Part shown: positions 41,300-50,728 of the stretch, one piece after another
How positions within the stretch are numbered: position 1 is the first letter of the stretch
Layout: each line of letters begins with the position of its first letter
From: Segatella copri DSM 18205
GTDB lineage: Bacteria > Bacteroidota > Bacteroidia > Bacteroidales > Bacteroidaceae
Reading direction: 5' to 3'
NCBI RefSeq assembly: GCF_025151535.1
Contig: NZ_CP102288.1
Span: 2,923,501 to 2,987,500, forward strand
Length of the DNA: 64,000 nt
Notes under the pieces: generated by a model
Told to the model about the DNA's origin: nothing
Databases searched by the model: none
What the model saw: the letters and a program-made list of their open reading frames with translations, nothing else
Made by a program: the position numbers and the translations under genes

Positions 41300-44143
41300 A
41301 TGAGCATCAGATTAAATAAAGCACTACGTGAATTAAATATAGGACTTCAGACGGCAGTTGAATTCCTAGAGAAAAGAAAAGACCTGGGAGATGTCAAGGC
41401 AGAACCGAGCTTCAAACTCACCGACCAGCAATACAAGGCATTGAATGATGCCTTCAGTCAGGACAGAGAGGTTCGTGATCAGGCTGAGAAACTCTTTACC
41501 AAAAAAGCAAAAGATAAGAAGCGTGCGCCAGAGCAGAAGGACAATCGCGCTGAAAGCTTGTTGGAGTCTAATGGACAGCAGCAGTATAAGCCGCTGGGAA
41601 AGATTGACTTGGACAATATCGGTAAGAAGCCTGCTGCAGAGTCTGTTGCGGAAAAGCCTGAGACTGCTGCCGTCAGTCCTGAGCAGAAGAAAGACGCTCC
41701 TAAGGCTGAGCAAAAGAAGGAACAGAAGCCACAACAGGCTTCTCAGCATAAACAGCAAATGAAACAGGAAAATCATCAGAAATCACAGCAGTCAAACGCT
41801 CAGATGAATAAGCAGAATGCTCCTCAGGGAAAGAAAGAGCATCATCATGCTAAGAATGAAACTGCACAGCATTCTGCTGGCGCAGCAGACAACAGCGTGT
41901 TTACTCTCAAGAGTGAGAAGAAGTTTACTGCTAATGAGCCTAAGGTGTTGGGCAAGATAGATTTGTCTTCCCTCAACCAGAGTACTCGTCCTAAGAAGAA
42001 AACCAAGGAGGAGCGCCGCAAGGAACGTGAGGAGAAAATGGCTCAACAGCACAATGAGCGCAAAAAGCGTGTTCGTATCAACAAAGAACGTGTTGACATC
42101 AATGCCGAAGCTAAGAATAATGGCGGAGGTAATGGCAACAACGGCGGTAATAACAAGAAGAACAAAAACCGCAACAGAAATAATAACAATAATAATCGCG
42201 GCAATAACAACAACCGCGGTAACCAGCGCCAAATCGAGGTTGATGACGAGGCTGTAGCACGCCAGGTTAAGGAGACTCTTGCACGTTTGACCAGCAAGAG
42301 TCAGAACAAGAAGGGTGCTAAGTACCGTAAGGAGAAGCGTGAGGCTGTTCAGGAGAAGTTGCAGGATCAGGCTCGTCAGGAGCAGAAGGAAAGCAAGATC
42401 CTGAAACTTACTGAGTTCGTTACCGTTAGCGAGTTGGCTACGATGATGGATATCAGCGTTACTCAGGTTATCTCTACGCTGATGGGCGTAGGTATCATGG
42501 TTTCTATCAACCAGCGCCTGGATGCAGAGACCATCAACATGGTAGCTGAGGAGTTCGGTTTCAAGACCGAATACGTGAGTGCCGAGGTTCAGGAGGCCGT
42601 GAGCGAGGAAGAGGATGATGAGAACGACTTGGTTCCACGTGCTCCAATCGTAACCGTCATGGGTCACGTAGACCACGGTAAGACCTCTTTGCTCGACTAT
42701 ATTCGCAATACCAATGTGATTGCCGGTGAGGCAGGTGGTATTACCCAGCATATCGGTGCATACAGTGTTACGCTGAACAGTGGCCGCAAGGTTACCTTCC
42801 TGGATACTCCAGGTCACGAGGCGTTTACCGCCATGCGTGCCCGTGGTGCCCAGGCTACCGATATCGCCATCATCATTATCGCAGCCGATGACTCTGTGAT
42901 GCCTACTACCAAGGAGGCTATCGCTCATGCCCAGGCTGCCGGTGTGCCTATGGTATTCGCAATCAACAAGATTGATAAGCCAGGTGCTAACCCAGACCGT
43001 ATCCGTGAGGACTTGGCTAATATGAACCTGCTCGTTGAGGAGTGGGGTGGTAAGTATCAGTGCCAGGAAATCAGTGCCAAGAAGGGTATCGGTGTTCACG
43101 ATTTGCTCGACAAAGTGCTCCTCGAGGCTGACATGCTCGACTTGAAGGCTAACCCTAACCGTCGTGCAACAGGTACCATCATCGAGTCTTCTCTCGACAA
43201 GGGTCGTGGATATGTTTCTACCGTATTGGTTGCCAACGGTACCTTGAAGGTAGGCGACATCGTACTCGCTGGTACTTCTTGGGGTCGTGTCAAGGCGATG
43301 TTCAATGAGCGTAATGCCAACATCAAGTCAGCAGCTCCTGCTGAGCCAGCTATCATCCTCGGTTTGAATGGTGCGCCTACTGCAGGTGACCAGTTCCACG
43401 TAATCGAGACTGAGCAGGAGGCTCGCGAAATCGCCAACAAGCGTGAGCAGTTGCAGCGTGAGCAGGGCTTGCGTACTCAGAAGCGCTTGACCCTGGGTGA
43501 TATCTCTCACCGTATCGCACGTGGTGAGTTCCATGAGTTGAACGTTATCGTGAAGGGTGATACCGATGGTTCTGTTGAGGCTTTGAGCGACTCATTCATC
43601 AAGCTTTCTACCGAGAAGGTTCAGGTGAACGTGGTGAACAAGGCTGTGGGTCAGATTTCAGAGAACGACGTGATGCTGGCATCTGCTTCAGATGCAGTCA
43701 TCGTTGGTTTCCAGGTTCGTCCATCTGCCGATGCTCGTAAGGCTGCCGACCGTGAGGGTGTTGAAATCAACACATACTCTATCATCTACGATGCTATCGA
43801 CGATATCAAGAGTGCGATGGTTGGTATGCTCGACAAGGTGAAGAAGGAAATCGTTACCGGTCAGGTTGAGGTTAAGCAGACCTTCAAGATTTCTAAGGTG
43901 GGTACTATTGCCGGTGGTCTCGTTACCGAGGGTAAGGTGCACGCTAAGGATAAGGCTCGCGTCATCCGTGACGGTATCGTGATCCGTACTGCTGAAATCG
44001 GTGCCTTGAAGCGTTACAAGGACGATGTCAAGGAGGTGGTTACCGGTATGGAATGCGGTTTGAGCCTCGTCAACTACAACGATATCCAGGAGGGCGACGT
44101 TATCGAGACCTTCACTGAGATCGAGGTAGAGCAGAAGCTTTAA
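41300..44143 (+). CDS. infB: Translation initiation factor IF-2
   Basis: A 947-residue GTPase that brings initiator tRNA to the ribosome. The N-terminal 380 residues are a polar linker with Gln/Lys-rich stretches ([18 protein letters not shown]) and an Asn/Gly-rich tract at about 273-312 ([18 protein letters not shown]). The G domain begins at about 450: [12 protein letters not shown] (G1), DTPGHEAF (G3), [10 protein letters not shown] (G4). Domains II, III and C1/C2 follow. Length and layout are usual for Bacteroidota. Last gene of the operon. Confidence 0.97.
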   Translation: MSIRLNKALRELNIGLQTAVEFLEKRKDLGDVKAEPSFKLTDQQYKALNDAFSQDREVRDQAEKLFTKKAKDKKRAPEQKDNRAESLLESNGQQQYKPLGKIDLDNIGKKPAAESVAEKPETAAVSPEQKKDAPKAEQKKEQKPQQASQHKQQMKQENHQKSQQSNAQMNKQNAPQGKKEHHHAKNETAQHSAGAADNSVFTLKSEKKFTANEPKVLGKIDLSSLNQSTRPKKKTKEERRKEREEKMAQQHNERKKRVRINKERVDINAEAKNNGGGNGNNGGNNKKNKNRNRNNNNNNRGNNNNRGNQRQIEVDDEAVARQVKETLARLTSKSQNKKGAKYRKEKREAVQEKLQDQARQEQKESKILKLTEFVTVSELATMMDISVTQVISTLMGVGIMVSINQRLDAETINMVAEEFGFKTEYVSAEVQEAVSEEEDDENDLVPRAPIVTVMGHVDHGKTSLLDYIRNTNVIAGEAGGITQHIGAYSVTLNSGRKVTFLDTPGHEAFTAMRARGAQATDIAIIIIAADDSVMPTTKEAIAHAQAAGVPMVFAINKIDKPGANPDRIREDLANMNLLVEEWGGKYQCQEISAKKGIGVHDLLDKVLLEADMLDLKANPNRRATGTIIESSLDKGRGYVSTVLVANGTLKVGDIVLAGTSWGRVKAMFNERNANIKSAAPAEPAIILGLNGAPTAGDQFHVIETEQEAREIANKREQLQREQGLRTQKRLTLGDISHRIARGEFHELNVIVKGDTDGSVEALSDSFIKLSTEKVQVNVVNKAVGQISENDVMLASASDAVIVGFQVRPSADARKAADREGVEINTYSIIYDAIDDIKSAMVGMLDKVKKEIVTGQVEVKQTFKISKVGTIAGGLVTEGKVHAKDKARVIRDGIVIRTAEIGALKRYKDDVKEVVTGMECGLSLVNYNDIQEGDVIETFTEIEVEQKL

Positions 44144-44146
44144 TAA

Positions 44147-44180
44147 AGTGAAGAGTGAAGAACGAAAAGTGAAGAATTCA
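44147..44180. repeat. GTGAAGAG-type simple repeat
   Basis: AGTGAAGAGTGAAGAACG followed by AAAGTGAAGAATTCAT, the inverse of the tract at 25197-25231, at the infB-sufB boundary. Confidence 0.5.
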
Positions 44181-44214
44181 TTTGTTTTTCGCTCTATCAT
44201 ATATATAATAAGGT

Positions 44215-44243
44215 AGGGATGAGTCCGCAGCGGCTTATCCCTA
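44215..44243 (+). terminator. Imperfect hairpin before sufB
   Basis: GGGATGAGTCCGC pairs with CGGCTTATCCC with one bulge. It could be an infB terminator or an attenuator ahead of the suf genes. Confidence 0.35.
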
Positions 44244-44281
44244 TTTAGGGTTAAAATAACGAAAGGTTATTCTAAATAACA

Positions 44282-45733
44282 ATGGCAGAGAAAGAGAAAG
44301 AACAGAATCAGGTTGTCAAGGATGTGATAGACCAGAAATACGAGTATGGTTTTACCACCGATGTACATACTGAAATCATAGAAAAGGGTCTCAACGAGGA
44401 TGTTGTGCGCCTGATCTCGCAGAAGAAGGGAGAGCCAGACTGGATGCTCGAATTTCGTCTGAAAGCCTACAATTACTGGAAGACGCTCAAGGAGCCAAAG
44501 TGGGGACACGTTCACGTGCCACCTATTGACTACCAGGAAATTTCATACTATGCCGACCCTTTGGCAAAGAAGCCGAAGAACAAGGAGATTGATCCTGAGT
44601 TGGAGAAGACATTCGACAAACTCGGTATTCCTCTGGAGGAGCGTCTGGCTTTGAGCGGTACCGCCGTAGATGCCATCATGGACTCTGTGTCGGTGAAGAC
44701 TACTTTCAAGGAGAAACTCCGTGAGAAGGGCGTCATCTTCTGCAGTATCGGAGAAGCTGTGAAGGAGCATCCTGATTTGGTAAGAGAGTATCTGGGAACT
44801 GTAGTTCCTTATCGTGATAACTTTTATGCAGCCTTGAACAGTTGCGTATTCAGTGATGGCTCATTCGTTTATATTCCTAAGGGCGTCCGCTGTCCGATGG
44901 AATTGAGCAGTTACTTCCGCATCAATGCCCGTAACACCGGTCAGTTTGAGCGTACATTGATTATCGCTGATGATGATGCTTATGTTTCTTATCTGGAGGG
45001 ATGTACAGCGCCGATGCGTGATGAGAACCAGCTCCATGCGGCTATCGTAGAGATTATCGTCAAGGATAATGCTGAGGTGAAATACTCTACCGTTCAGAAC
45101 TGGTATCCTGGTGATGAGCATGGTAAGGGTGGTGTGCTGAACCTGGTAACCAAGCGAGGCGACTTGCGCGGTGTGAACTCTAAGTTGAGCTGGACTCAGG
45201 TAGAGACGGGTTCTGCGATTACCTGGAAGTATCCTTCCTGTATCTTGCGTGGCGACAACTCTGTAGCTGAGTTCTACAGCGTAGCTGTTACCAACAACTA
45301 TCAGGAGGCTGATACCGGTACCAAGATGATTCACATGGGTAAGAACACCAAGAGTACCATCATCTCGAAGGGTATTTCGGCAGGTCATAGCCAGAACTCC
45401 TATCGTGGTCTGGTTCGTGCCACATCCAATGCCGATAATGCGCGCAACTACAGTTCCTGCGACTCTTTGTTGCTGGGCAGCGATTGTGGAGCGCATACCT
45501 TCCCATATATGGATGCCCATAACGACACAGCCGTGTTCGAGCATGAGGCAACTACCTCGAAGATTTCAGAAGACCAGCTCTTCTATTGCAATCAGCGAGG
45601 TATTCCTACCGAGGAGGCTGTCGGCTTGATCGTAAACGGTTATGCCAAGGATGTGCTTAACAAGTTGCCTATGGAGTTTGCCGTTGAGGCACAGAAACTC
45701 CTGAGTGTTTCACTCGAAGGAACCGTAGGATAG
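44282..45733 (+). CDS. sufB: Fe-S cluster assembly scaffold SufB
   Basis: A 483-residue scaffold of the SufBC2D complex, where Fe-S clusters are built. Typical segments: [17 protein letters not shown] (about 122-138), [19 protein letters not shown] (about 197-215) and [16 protein letters not shown], ending in [17 protein letters not shown] cysteine and histidine near the C-terminal third ([19 protein letters not shown]) contribute to cluster building. It starts a four-gene suf cluster B-C-D-S; sufE and sufA are not adjacent. Confidence 0.96.
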   Translation: MAEKEKEQNQVVKDVIDQKYEYGFTTDVHTEIIEKGLNEDVVRLISQKKGEPDWMLEFRLKAYNYWKTLKEPKWGHVHVPPIDYQEISYYADPLAKKPKNKEIDPELEKTFDKLGIPLEERLALSGTAVDAIMDSVSVKTTFKEKLREKGVIFCSIGEAVKEHPDLVREYLGTVVPYRDNFYAALNSCVFSDGSFVYIPKGVRCPMELSSYFRINARNTGQFERTLIIADDDAYVSYLEGCTAPMRDENQLHAAIVEIIVKDNAEVKYSTVQNWYPGDEHGKGGVLNLVTKRGDLRGVNSKLSWTQVETGSAITWKYPSCILRGDNSVAEFYSVAVTNNYQEADTGTKMIHMGKNTKSTIISKGISAGHSQNSYRGLVRATSNADNARNYSSCDSLLLGSDCGAHTFPYMDAHNDTAVFEHEATTSKISEDQLFYCNQRGIPTEEAVGLIVNGYAKDVLNKLPMEFAVEAQKLLSVSLEGTVG

Positions 45734-45764
45734 TTATCATAATTCTCGATGAAATCGATAAAAA

Positions 45765-46532
45765 ATGACTAAAATTATGTTAGAGGTAAAGAATCTGCAT
45801 GCAACTATTGCAGGCAAAGAAATATTGAAAGGTATCAACCTGACTATCAACGATGGTGAGATACATGCTATCATGGGACCTAACGGTTCCGGTAAGTCAA
45901 CCTTGAGCGCTGTGCTTACAGGTAACCCTCTCTATACCGTAACCGAGGGCGAGGCTATCTTCAACGGCAAGAACCTTCTGGATATGAAGCCAGAGGACCG
46001 TGCCCGTGAAGGCTTGTTCCTCTCTTTCCAGTATCCGGTGGAGATTCCTGGCGTATCCATGACCAACTTCATGCGTGCGGCTATCAATGCCAAGCGTGAG
46101 TATCAGGGGTTGGAACCATTGAACACAAGCGAATTCATGAAGCTGATGCGTGAGAAGCGCGAGTTGGTGGAATTGGACAGCAAGTTGGCTCGCCGTTCAG
46201 TAAACGAAGGTTTCTCGGGTGGTGAGAAGAAGCGCAACGAGATTTTCCAGATGGCTATGCTGGAGCCAAAGCTTTCTATTCTCGATGAAACCGACTCTGG
46301 TCTCGACGTGGATGCGATGCGTATTGTAGCAGATGGTGTGAACAAGATGCATACCGACAAGACATCTGCCATCGTCATCACTCACTACGAGCGTCTGCTC
46401 GATATGATTAAGCCAAGTGTGGTTCACGTACTCTATAAGGGTAGAATCGTGAAGACTGCCGGTCCTGAACTTGCCAAGGAGATTGAGGCTCGTGGCTACG
46501 ACTGGATCAAGGCTGAAGTAGATGAGAAATAA
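45765..46532 (+). CDS. sufC: Fe-S assembly ATPase SufC
   Basis: A 255-residue ABC-type ATPase that drives SufBD. Walker A is MGPNGSGKSTLSAV (about 38-51), the signature is FSGGEKKRNEIFQM (about 148-161) and Walker B is LSILDETDSGLDVDA (about 167-181), with the SufC-specific DETDSGLD. An in-frame ATG at 45777 is an alternative start. It lies 31 bases after sufB and 8 before sufD. Confidence 0.96.
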   Translation: MTKIMLEVKNLHATIAGKEILKGINLTINDGEIHAIMGPNGSGKSTLSAVLTGNPLYTVTEGEAIFNGKNLLDMKPEDRAREGLFLSFQYPVEIPGVSMTNFMRAAINAKREYQGLEPLNTSEFMKLMREKRELVELDSKLARRSVNEGFSGGEKKRNEIFQMAMLEPKLSILDETDSGLDVDAMRIVADGVNKMHTDKTSAIVITHYERLLDMIKPSVVHVLYKGRIVKTAGPELAKEIEARGYDWIKAEVDEK

Positions 46533-46540
46533 TTAGGAGG

Positions 46541-47890
46541 ATGGCTATGCATTCAGAAAAACAATATTTAGACTTGTATCAGTCTTCTTCGAGAATAATC
46601 AAGAAGAACAGTGCTGAGGTGCTCAATGCGGTGCGCGATGCAGCATTCGAGGACTTCCGTCGCTTGGGCTTCCCTTCCCGAAAGATAGAAAGATACAAGT
46701 ACACAGATATGAGCGCCATCTTCGAGCCAGACTATGGCTTGAACTTGAACCGTCTGGAAATTCCGGTAGATCCATACGAGGCTTTCCGCTGCGATGTGCC
46801 TAATCTGAGCACTTCGCTCTACTTCGTTGTAAACGATGCTTTTTATAACAAAGCATTGCCAAAGGTAGAGTTGCCAGAGGGTGTTATCGTGGATTCTTTG
46901 AACAAGATTGCTGCAGAAAACCCTGAATTCATCGGGAAATACTATGCCAAGATTGCCAAAACCGATGAAGATGGCATCACCGCATTGAATACATTCCTGG
47001 CACAGGATGGTTTGCTGATTTATGTTCCAAAGAATGTAAAGGTGGAGCGAACCATTCAGGTCATCAATATTCTCCGTTCGGATGTAGATTTGATGGTGAA
47101 CCGCCGTGTTCTCATCGTGATGGAACCGGGTGCTGAGGCTAAGTTCCTCTTCTGCGACCATGCAGCCGATGACAAGAACTTCCTCGCTACTCAGGTTATC
47201 GAGGCATTTGTAGGCGAGAATGCCAGTCTCGACCTCTATTGCCTGGAGGAGACTCATTACAAGAACAGCCGTGTCAGCAACGTTTATATCGAGCAGCAGG
47301 CTAACAGCCGTGTAAACCATAACGTCATCACGCTTCATAACGGTATTACCCGCAACCGTCTTGACCTCGTATTCAAGGGCGAGGGAGCTGAGTGCTTCTG
47401 CAATGGTTGTGTGATTGCCGACAAGAACCAGGTGGTTGACAACAATACGCTCATCGATCATCAGGTGGGTCATTGTACCAGCAACGAGCTTTATAAGTAT
47501 GTACTCGATGGTGAGGCACGTGGTGCTTTTGCCGGTAGAGTGCTGGTTCGTCATGGTGCCCAGAAGACTATTTCTCAGGAAACCAACCAGAACCTCTGTG
47601 CTACGAAGACTGCCCGCATGTTCACCCAACCGATGCTGGAGATTTATGCCGATGATGTGAAGTGTGCGCACGGTAGTACTGTAGGTCAGCTCAACGATGC
47701 CGCATTGTTCTATATGCAGCAGCGTGGTGTGAGCCGCGAGGAGGCTAAGTTGCTCCTTCAGTTTGCATTTATCAACGAAGTCATCGACAAGATGGAGCTG
47801 GAGCCATTGCGCGATCGCCTGCATCATCTCGTAGAGAAGCGATTCCGTGGTGAACTCAATAAGTGCGAGGGCTGCAAGCTTTGCAAGTAG
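46541..47890 (+). CDS. sufD: Fe-S assembly protein SufD
   Basis: A 449-residue SufB paralogue. The helical N-terminus includes FPSRKIERYKYTDMS (about 46-60); the beta-helix core includes EQQANSRVNHNVITLH and DNNTLIDHQVGHCTSNELYK; the C-terminus has CAHGSTVGQLNDAALFYMQQRG (pattern around the conserved histidine) and ends KCEGCKLCK. It pairs with SufB and provides a histidine for iron entry. Confidence 0.94.
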   Translation: MAMHSEKQYLDLYQSSSRIIKKNSAEVLNAVRDAAFEDFRRLGFPSRKIERYKYTDMSAIFEPDYGLNLNRLEIPVDPYEAFRCDVPNLSTSLYFVVNDAFYNKALPKVELPEGVIVDSLNKIAAENPEFIGKYYAKIAKTDEDGITALNTFLAQDGLLIYVPKNVKVERTIQVINILRSDVDLMVNRRVLIVMEPGAEAKFLFCDHAADDKNFLATQVIEAFVGENASLDLYCLEETHYKNSRVSNVYIEQQANSRVNHNVITLHNGITRNRLDLVFKGEGAECFCNGCVIADKNQVVDNNTLIDHQVGHCTSNELYKYVLDGEARGAFAGRVLVRHGAQKTISQETNQNLCATKTARMFTQPMLEIYADDVKCAHGSTVGQLNDAALFYMQQRGVSREEAKLLLQFAFINEVIDKMELEPLRDRLHHLVEKRFRGELNKCEGCKLCK

Positions 47891-47900
47891 ATAATTATGT

Positions 47901-48015
47901 AGTTAAAGGAGTTAAGAAGTTAAAGGAGTTAAGACAATTGTTATATTGTTTGAGATTCCTTTTGAAGACAGATTTACCGATGTCTTAACTTCTTTAACTC
48001 CTTAACTTCTTAACT
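47901..48015. repeat. Long inverted repeat between sufD and sufS
   Basis: The arm at 47901-47936 is made of two AGTTAAAGGAGTTAAGA units; its near inverse is at 47981-48015. The arms differ by one base in length and a few mismatches, giving a hairpin of about 35 bp with a 44-base loop. It may attenuate or separate expression of sufS. Confidence 0.6.
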
Positions 48016-48025
48016 TCTTAAAATT

Positions 48026-49240
48026 ATGTATGATATCAATCAAGTAAGAGCAGATTTCCCGATTTTATCGAGAAAGGTCTATGATAAGCCATTGGTGTAT
48101 CTGGATAATGCGGCAACCACGCAGAAGCCATTGTGCGTGCTCGATGCCATGCGCGACGAGTATCTCAATGTAAATGCGAATGTGCATCGTGGTGTTCACT
48201 ATCTCTCTCAGCAGGCCACCGACCTACATGAGGCAGCCCGCGAAACTGTGCGCAAGTTTATCAATGCGCCTAAGGTTGAGGAAGTCATCTTTACCCGCGG
48301 TACTACCGAGAGTCTGAATCTCGTGGTTTCATCGTTCTGCGATGCCTTTATGAGCGAGGGCGACGAGGTGATTATCTCTACCATGGAACATCATTCCAAT
48401 ATTGTGCCTTGGCAGTTGCAGGCTGCCAAGAAGGGAATCGCCATCCGTGTAATCCCTATTAACGATAAAGGTGAGATTAACCTCGATGAATTCGCCAATT
48501 TATTTACCGAACGCACCAAAATCGTGAGCATTGCCCAGGTGAGCAACGTGCTCGGTACGGTGAATCCGGTAAAAGAGATGATTAAGATAGCTCATGAGCA
48601 TGATGTGCCTGTCATGGTGGATGGCGCTCAGAGTACTCCTCACTTCGCAGTGGATGTACAGGATATGGATTGCGATTTCTTCGCTTTCAGCGGACATAAG
48701 ATTTATGGTCCTACCGGTATCGGTGTGCTTTACGGCAAGGAGAAATGGCTCGACAAGTTGCCTCCTTATCAGGGCGGTGGCGAAATGATTGAGAGTGTAA
48801 GTTTCGAAAAGACTACTTTCGAGAAGTTGCCTTTCAAGTTCGAGGCTGGTACTCCTGATTATGTAGCTACCCACGGTCTGGCAAAAGCCATCGATTATGT
48901 TTCTGTGCTCGGCATGGATAACATTGCCAAGCACGAGCAGGAACTCACCCGCTACTGTATGGAGCAGATGCGAACCATCGATGGAATCAGACTTTTTGGT
49001 GAACAGGAGGGCAAAGATGCCGTTGTCAGCTTCTTGGTTGGTGATATTCATCACATGGATATGGGCACCTTGCTCGACCGTCTGGGCATCGCTGTACGTA
49101 CCGGTCATCATTGCGCTCAGCCTTTGATGGACCGCTATGGTATTCTCGGCACCGTTCGTGCCAGCTTTGCCCTATATAATACAAAGGAAGAAATAGATGC
49201 GCTTGTAGCGGGCGTAAAACGAGTGGCTATGATGTTCTAA
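48026..49240 (+). CDS. sufS: Cysteine desulfurase SufS
   Basis: A 404-residue PLP enzyme that takes sulfur from cysteine for Fe-S assembly. The PLP lysine is in AFSGHKIYGPTGIG (about 222-235) and the persulfide cysteine is in VRTGHHCAQPLMDRYG (about 354-369), the short group II loop of SufS. NAATTQKP and NVHRGVHYLS at the start match. It ends the suf cluster; a hairpin terminator follows at 49329. Confidence 0.95.
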   Translation: MYDINQVRADFPILSRKVYDKPLVYLDNAATTQKPLCVLDAMRDEYLNVNANVHRGVHYLSQQATDLHEAARETVRKFINAPKVEEVIFTRGTTESLNLVVSSFCDAFMSEGDEVIISTMEHHSNIVPWQLQAAKKGIAIRVIPINDKGEINLDEFANLFTERTKIVSIAQVSNVLGTVNPVKEMIKIAHEHDVPVMVDGAQSTPHFAVDVQDMDCDFFAFSGHKIYGPTGIGVLYGKEKWLDKLPPYQGGGEMIESVSFEKTTFEKLPFKFEAGTPDYVATHGLAKAIDYVSVLGMDNIAKHEQELTRYCMEQMRTIDGIRLFGEQEGKDAVVSFLVGDIHHMDMGTLLDRLGIAVRTGHHCAQPLMDRYGILGTVRASFALYNTKEEIDALVAGVKRVAMMF

Positions 49241-49328
49241 GAAAAAAACATTTTAGCCGTTTACAGCGCACGTAAAAGCCTTATTTAGCCAACTGGCGAG
49301 CGAAAGACAACCCACTGGCAAGCAAAGA

Positions 49329-49363
49329 ACAGCCAACTGGCGCTACTGCGGACAGTTGGCTGT
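49329..49363 (+). terminator. Terminator after sufS
   Basis: ACAGCCAACTG and CAGTTGGCTGT pair perfectly over 11 bp, followed by TTGCGTTT. Two further CCAACTGGC-like copies lie just upstream. Confidence 0.6.
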
Positions 49364-49413
49364 TTGCGTTTGGCAGTTATCAGAAACTGAAGTTTCGCAT
49401 GTGGTTTAAGTAC

Positions 49414-49607
49414 GGGCTGAAGGCCCAAAAGCTCCTAGCCCAGGGCAGCGCCCTGGGTATAATAGCAATCAGCAAGGCGCCCTGTAAGGGCAAAAGCTTT
49501 ATGTTTTGTCTGGAGTTTTAAAGCTTTTGCCCTTACAGGGCGACAGGTTTGCGTCCATAATAACCCAGGGCGATGCCCTGGGCTAGGAGCTTCTGCCCTT
49601 TCAGGGC
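49414..49607. repeat. Nested palindromic REP-like element
   Basis: The left half reads GGGCTGAAGGCCC, AGCTCCTAGCCCAGGGC, GCGCCCTGGGT, CGCCCTGTAAGGGCAAAAGC; the right half is its inverse (AAGCTTTTGCCCTTACAGGG, AACCCAGGGC, GCCCTGGGCTAGGAGC, GCCCTTTCAGGGC). Arms are about 80 bases with mismatches, and short hairpins nest within each arm. It resembles REP/BIME or non-autonomous transposon repeats. Confidence 0.65.
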
Positions 49608-49663
49608 GTGTGGAGCAAAACTTGAGTTAGAAAGTAAAGGTTGGAATGCCCAAATACTCTTCA

Positions 49664-49825
49664 CTCTTCACCCTTTTGTTGTAACGTGTTGCTATACTGG
49701 TACTTATGCGCTGAAGAGACGCTCTGACTCTTCATCCACTCTTCACCCTCTCTTCACCGCCTGGTGCTATGAGGGTGAAGAGTAGGTGAAGAGTAGGTGA
49801 AGAGTAGGTGAAGAGTTGGTGAAGA
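49664..49825. repeat. GGTGAAGAG/CTCTTCACC tandem and inverted repeats
   Basis: CTCTTCACC copies on the left half and five tandem GGTGAAGAGTA/TT copies (about 49771-49825) on the right half can pair across the middle. A further copy precedes rnhB at 49880. Confidence 0.6.
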
Positions 49826-49920
49826 GTTGAAATGCTCTTATCTTTGTAACTGCCCTATAATTAGGCGGCTACAGAATAGAGGTGAAGAGTGAAGAGATAA
49901 ACGTAAAATTCATCATAATT

Positions 49921-50529
49921 ATGTTAGAAAGTCATTATTATAAGGATATGGTAGAGGCTGGCTGCGATGAGGCTGGCAGAGGATGTCTGGCAGGCAGCGT
50001 ATATGCAGCAGCCGTTATCCTTCCGCCCGGTTATCAGAATGCCGAATTGAACGACAGTAAGAAGCTCACAGATAAGAAGCGCAAGGCGCTCCGCGAGCAG
50101 ATAGAGCGTGATGCTGTAGCTTGGGCCGTGGGCATTGTTACTCCCGAAGAAATCGATAAAATCAATATCCTCAACGCCAGTTTTCTGGCTATGCACCGTG
50201 CCCTGGACCAGCTCAAGGTTCGTCCGGAAGCAGTTATCGTGGATGGCAACCGTTTCAAACCCTATAAGGATTTGCCTTATACAACCATCGTAAAAGGCGA
50301 CGGCAAGTATATGGCGATAGCTGCGGCAAGCATCCTTGCCAAGACCTATCGTGATGATTACATGGATGCGCTGGCAGAAGAATACCCACAATACGATTGG
50401 AAAGGCAACAAGGGCTATCCTACCAAGAAGCATCGTGCTGCCATCAGGGAATTTGGTGTTACGCCTTATCATCGTATGAGCTATAATCTTTTAGGCACTG
50501 GAGAATTGAGTATAGATTTCAAGGATTAG
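49921..50529 (+). CDS. rnhB: Ribonuclease HII
   Basis: A 202-residue enzyme that cuts RNA in RNA/DNA hybrids, including single ribonucleotides. The DE pair is in EAGCDEAGRGCLAGSVYAAA (about 11-30), the third acidic residue in AVIVDGNRFKPY (about 102-113), and the fourth in KTYRDDYMDALA. ATG 49921 (MLESHYYKD) is chosen; the open frame to 49882 runs into the repeat tract. A repeat-built terminator follows. Confidence 0.93.
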   Translation: MLESHYYKDMVEAGCDEAGRGCLAGSVYAAAVILPPGYQNAELNDSKKLTDKKRKALREQIERDAVAWAVGIVTPEEIDKINILNASFLAMHRALDQLKVRPEAVIVDGNRFKPYKDLPYTTIVKGDGKYMAIAAASILAKTYRDDYMDALAEEYPQYDWKGNKGYPTKKHRAAIREFGVTPYHRMSYNLLGTGELSIDFKD

Positions 50530-50552
50530 AGCCTGCAGATATGCCCCTTTTT

Positions 50553-50635
50553 ATGAAACAGGCTTCGATGGCTAATGAAACAGGCTTCGATGGTCAATGA
50601 AACAGGCTTCGTTTGCCATCGAAGCCTGCTTCATT
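50553..50635. terminator. Terminator built of a 22-bp repeat and its inverse
   Basis: AATGAAACAGGCTTCGATGG-type units begin at 50553, 50574 and 50596 (third copy truncated). CCATCGAAGCCTGCTTCATT (50616-50635) is the inverse with one mismatch and is followed by TTTTT. It lies between the convergent rnhB and beta-helix genes. Confidence 0.65.
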
Positions 50636-50662
50636 TTTTAGGGCAGTTTTGATAAAAAAGTA

Positions 50663-50692
50663 AGAGGACGAACCTTCACAGGCTCGCCCTCT
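50663..50692 (-). terminator. Terminator of the beta-helix lipoprotein gene
   Basis: AGAGGACGAACC and GGCTCGCCCTCT pair with two G-T pairs around TTCACA; TACTTTTTT follows on the minus strand. Confidence 0.65.
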
Positions 50693-50728
50693 TTGTTTTT
50701 TATTAAATATGTATATCTGATAATATAA

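Larger units (their letters stand above)
49241..49920. other. Repeat-rich intergenic region between sufS and rnhB
   Basis: About 680 bases without a gene. In order it holds three CCAACTGGC-type repeats and a terminator hairpin (49329-49363), a large nested palindrome (49414-49607), and tandem GGTGAAGAGTA repeats (49664-49825). Confidence 0.6.

Noticed and set aside
41792..43099. Minus-strand 435-codon frame antisense to infB
   Set aside because: It is a shadow of infB, whose GTPase motifs are unambiguous.
46568..47827. Minus-strand 419-codon frame antisense to sufD
   Set aside because: It is a shadow of sufD; no start signal or protein features.
49664..49825. CRISPR array
   Set aside because: The GGTGAAGAGTA units are short, directly tandem with no spacers, and no cas genes are present.
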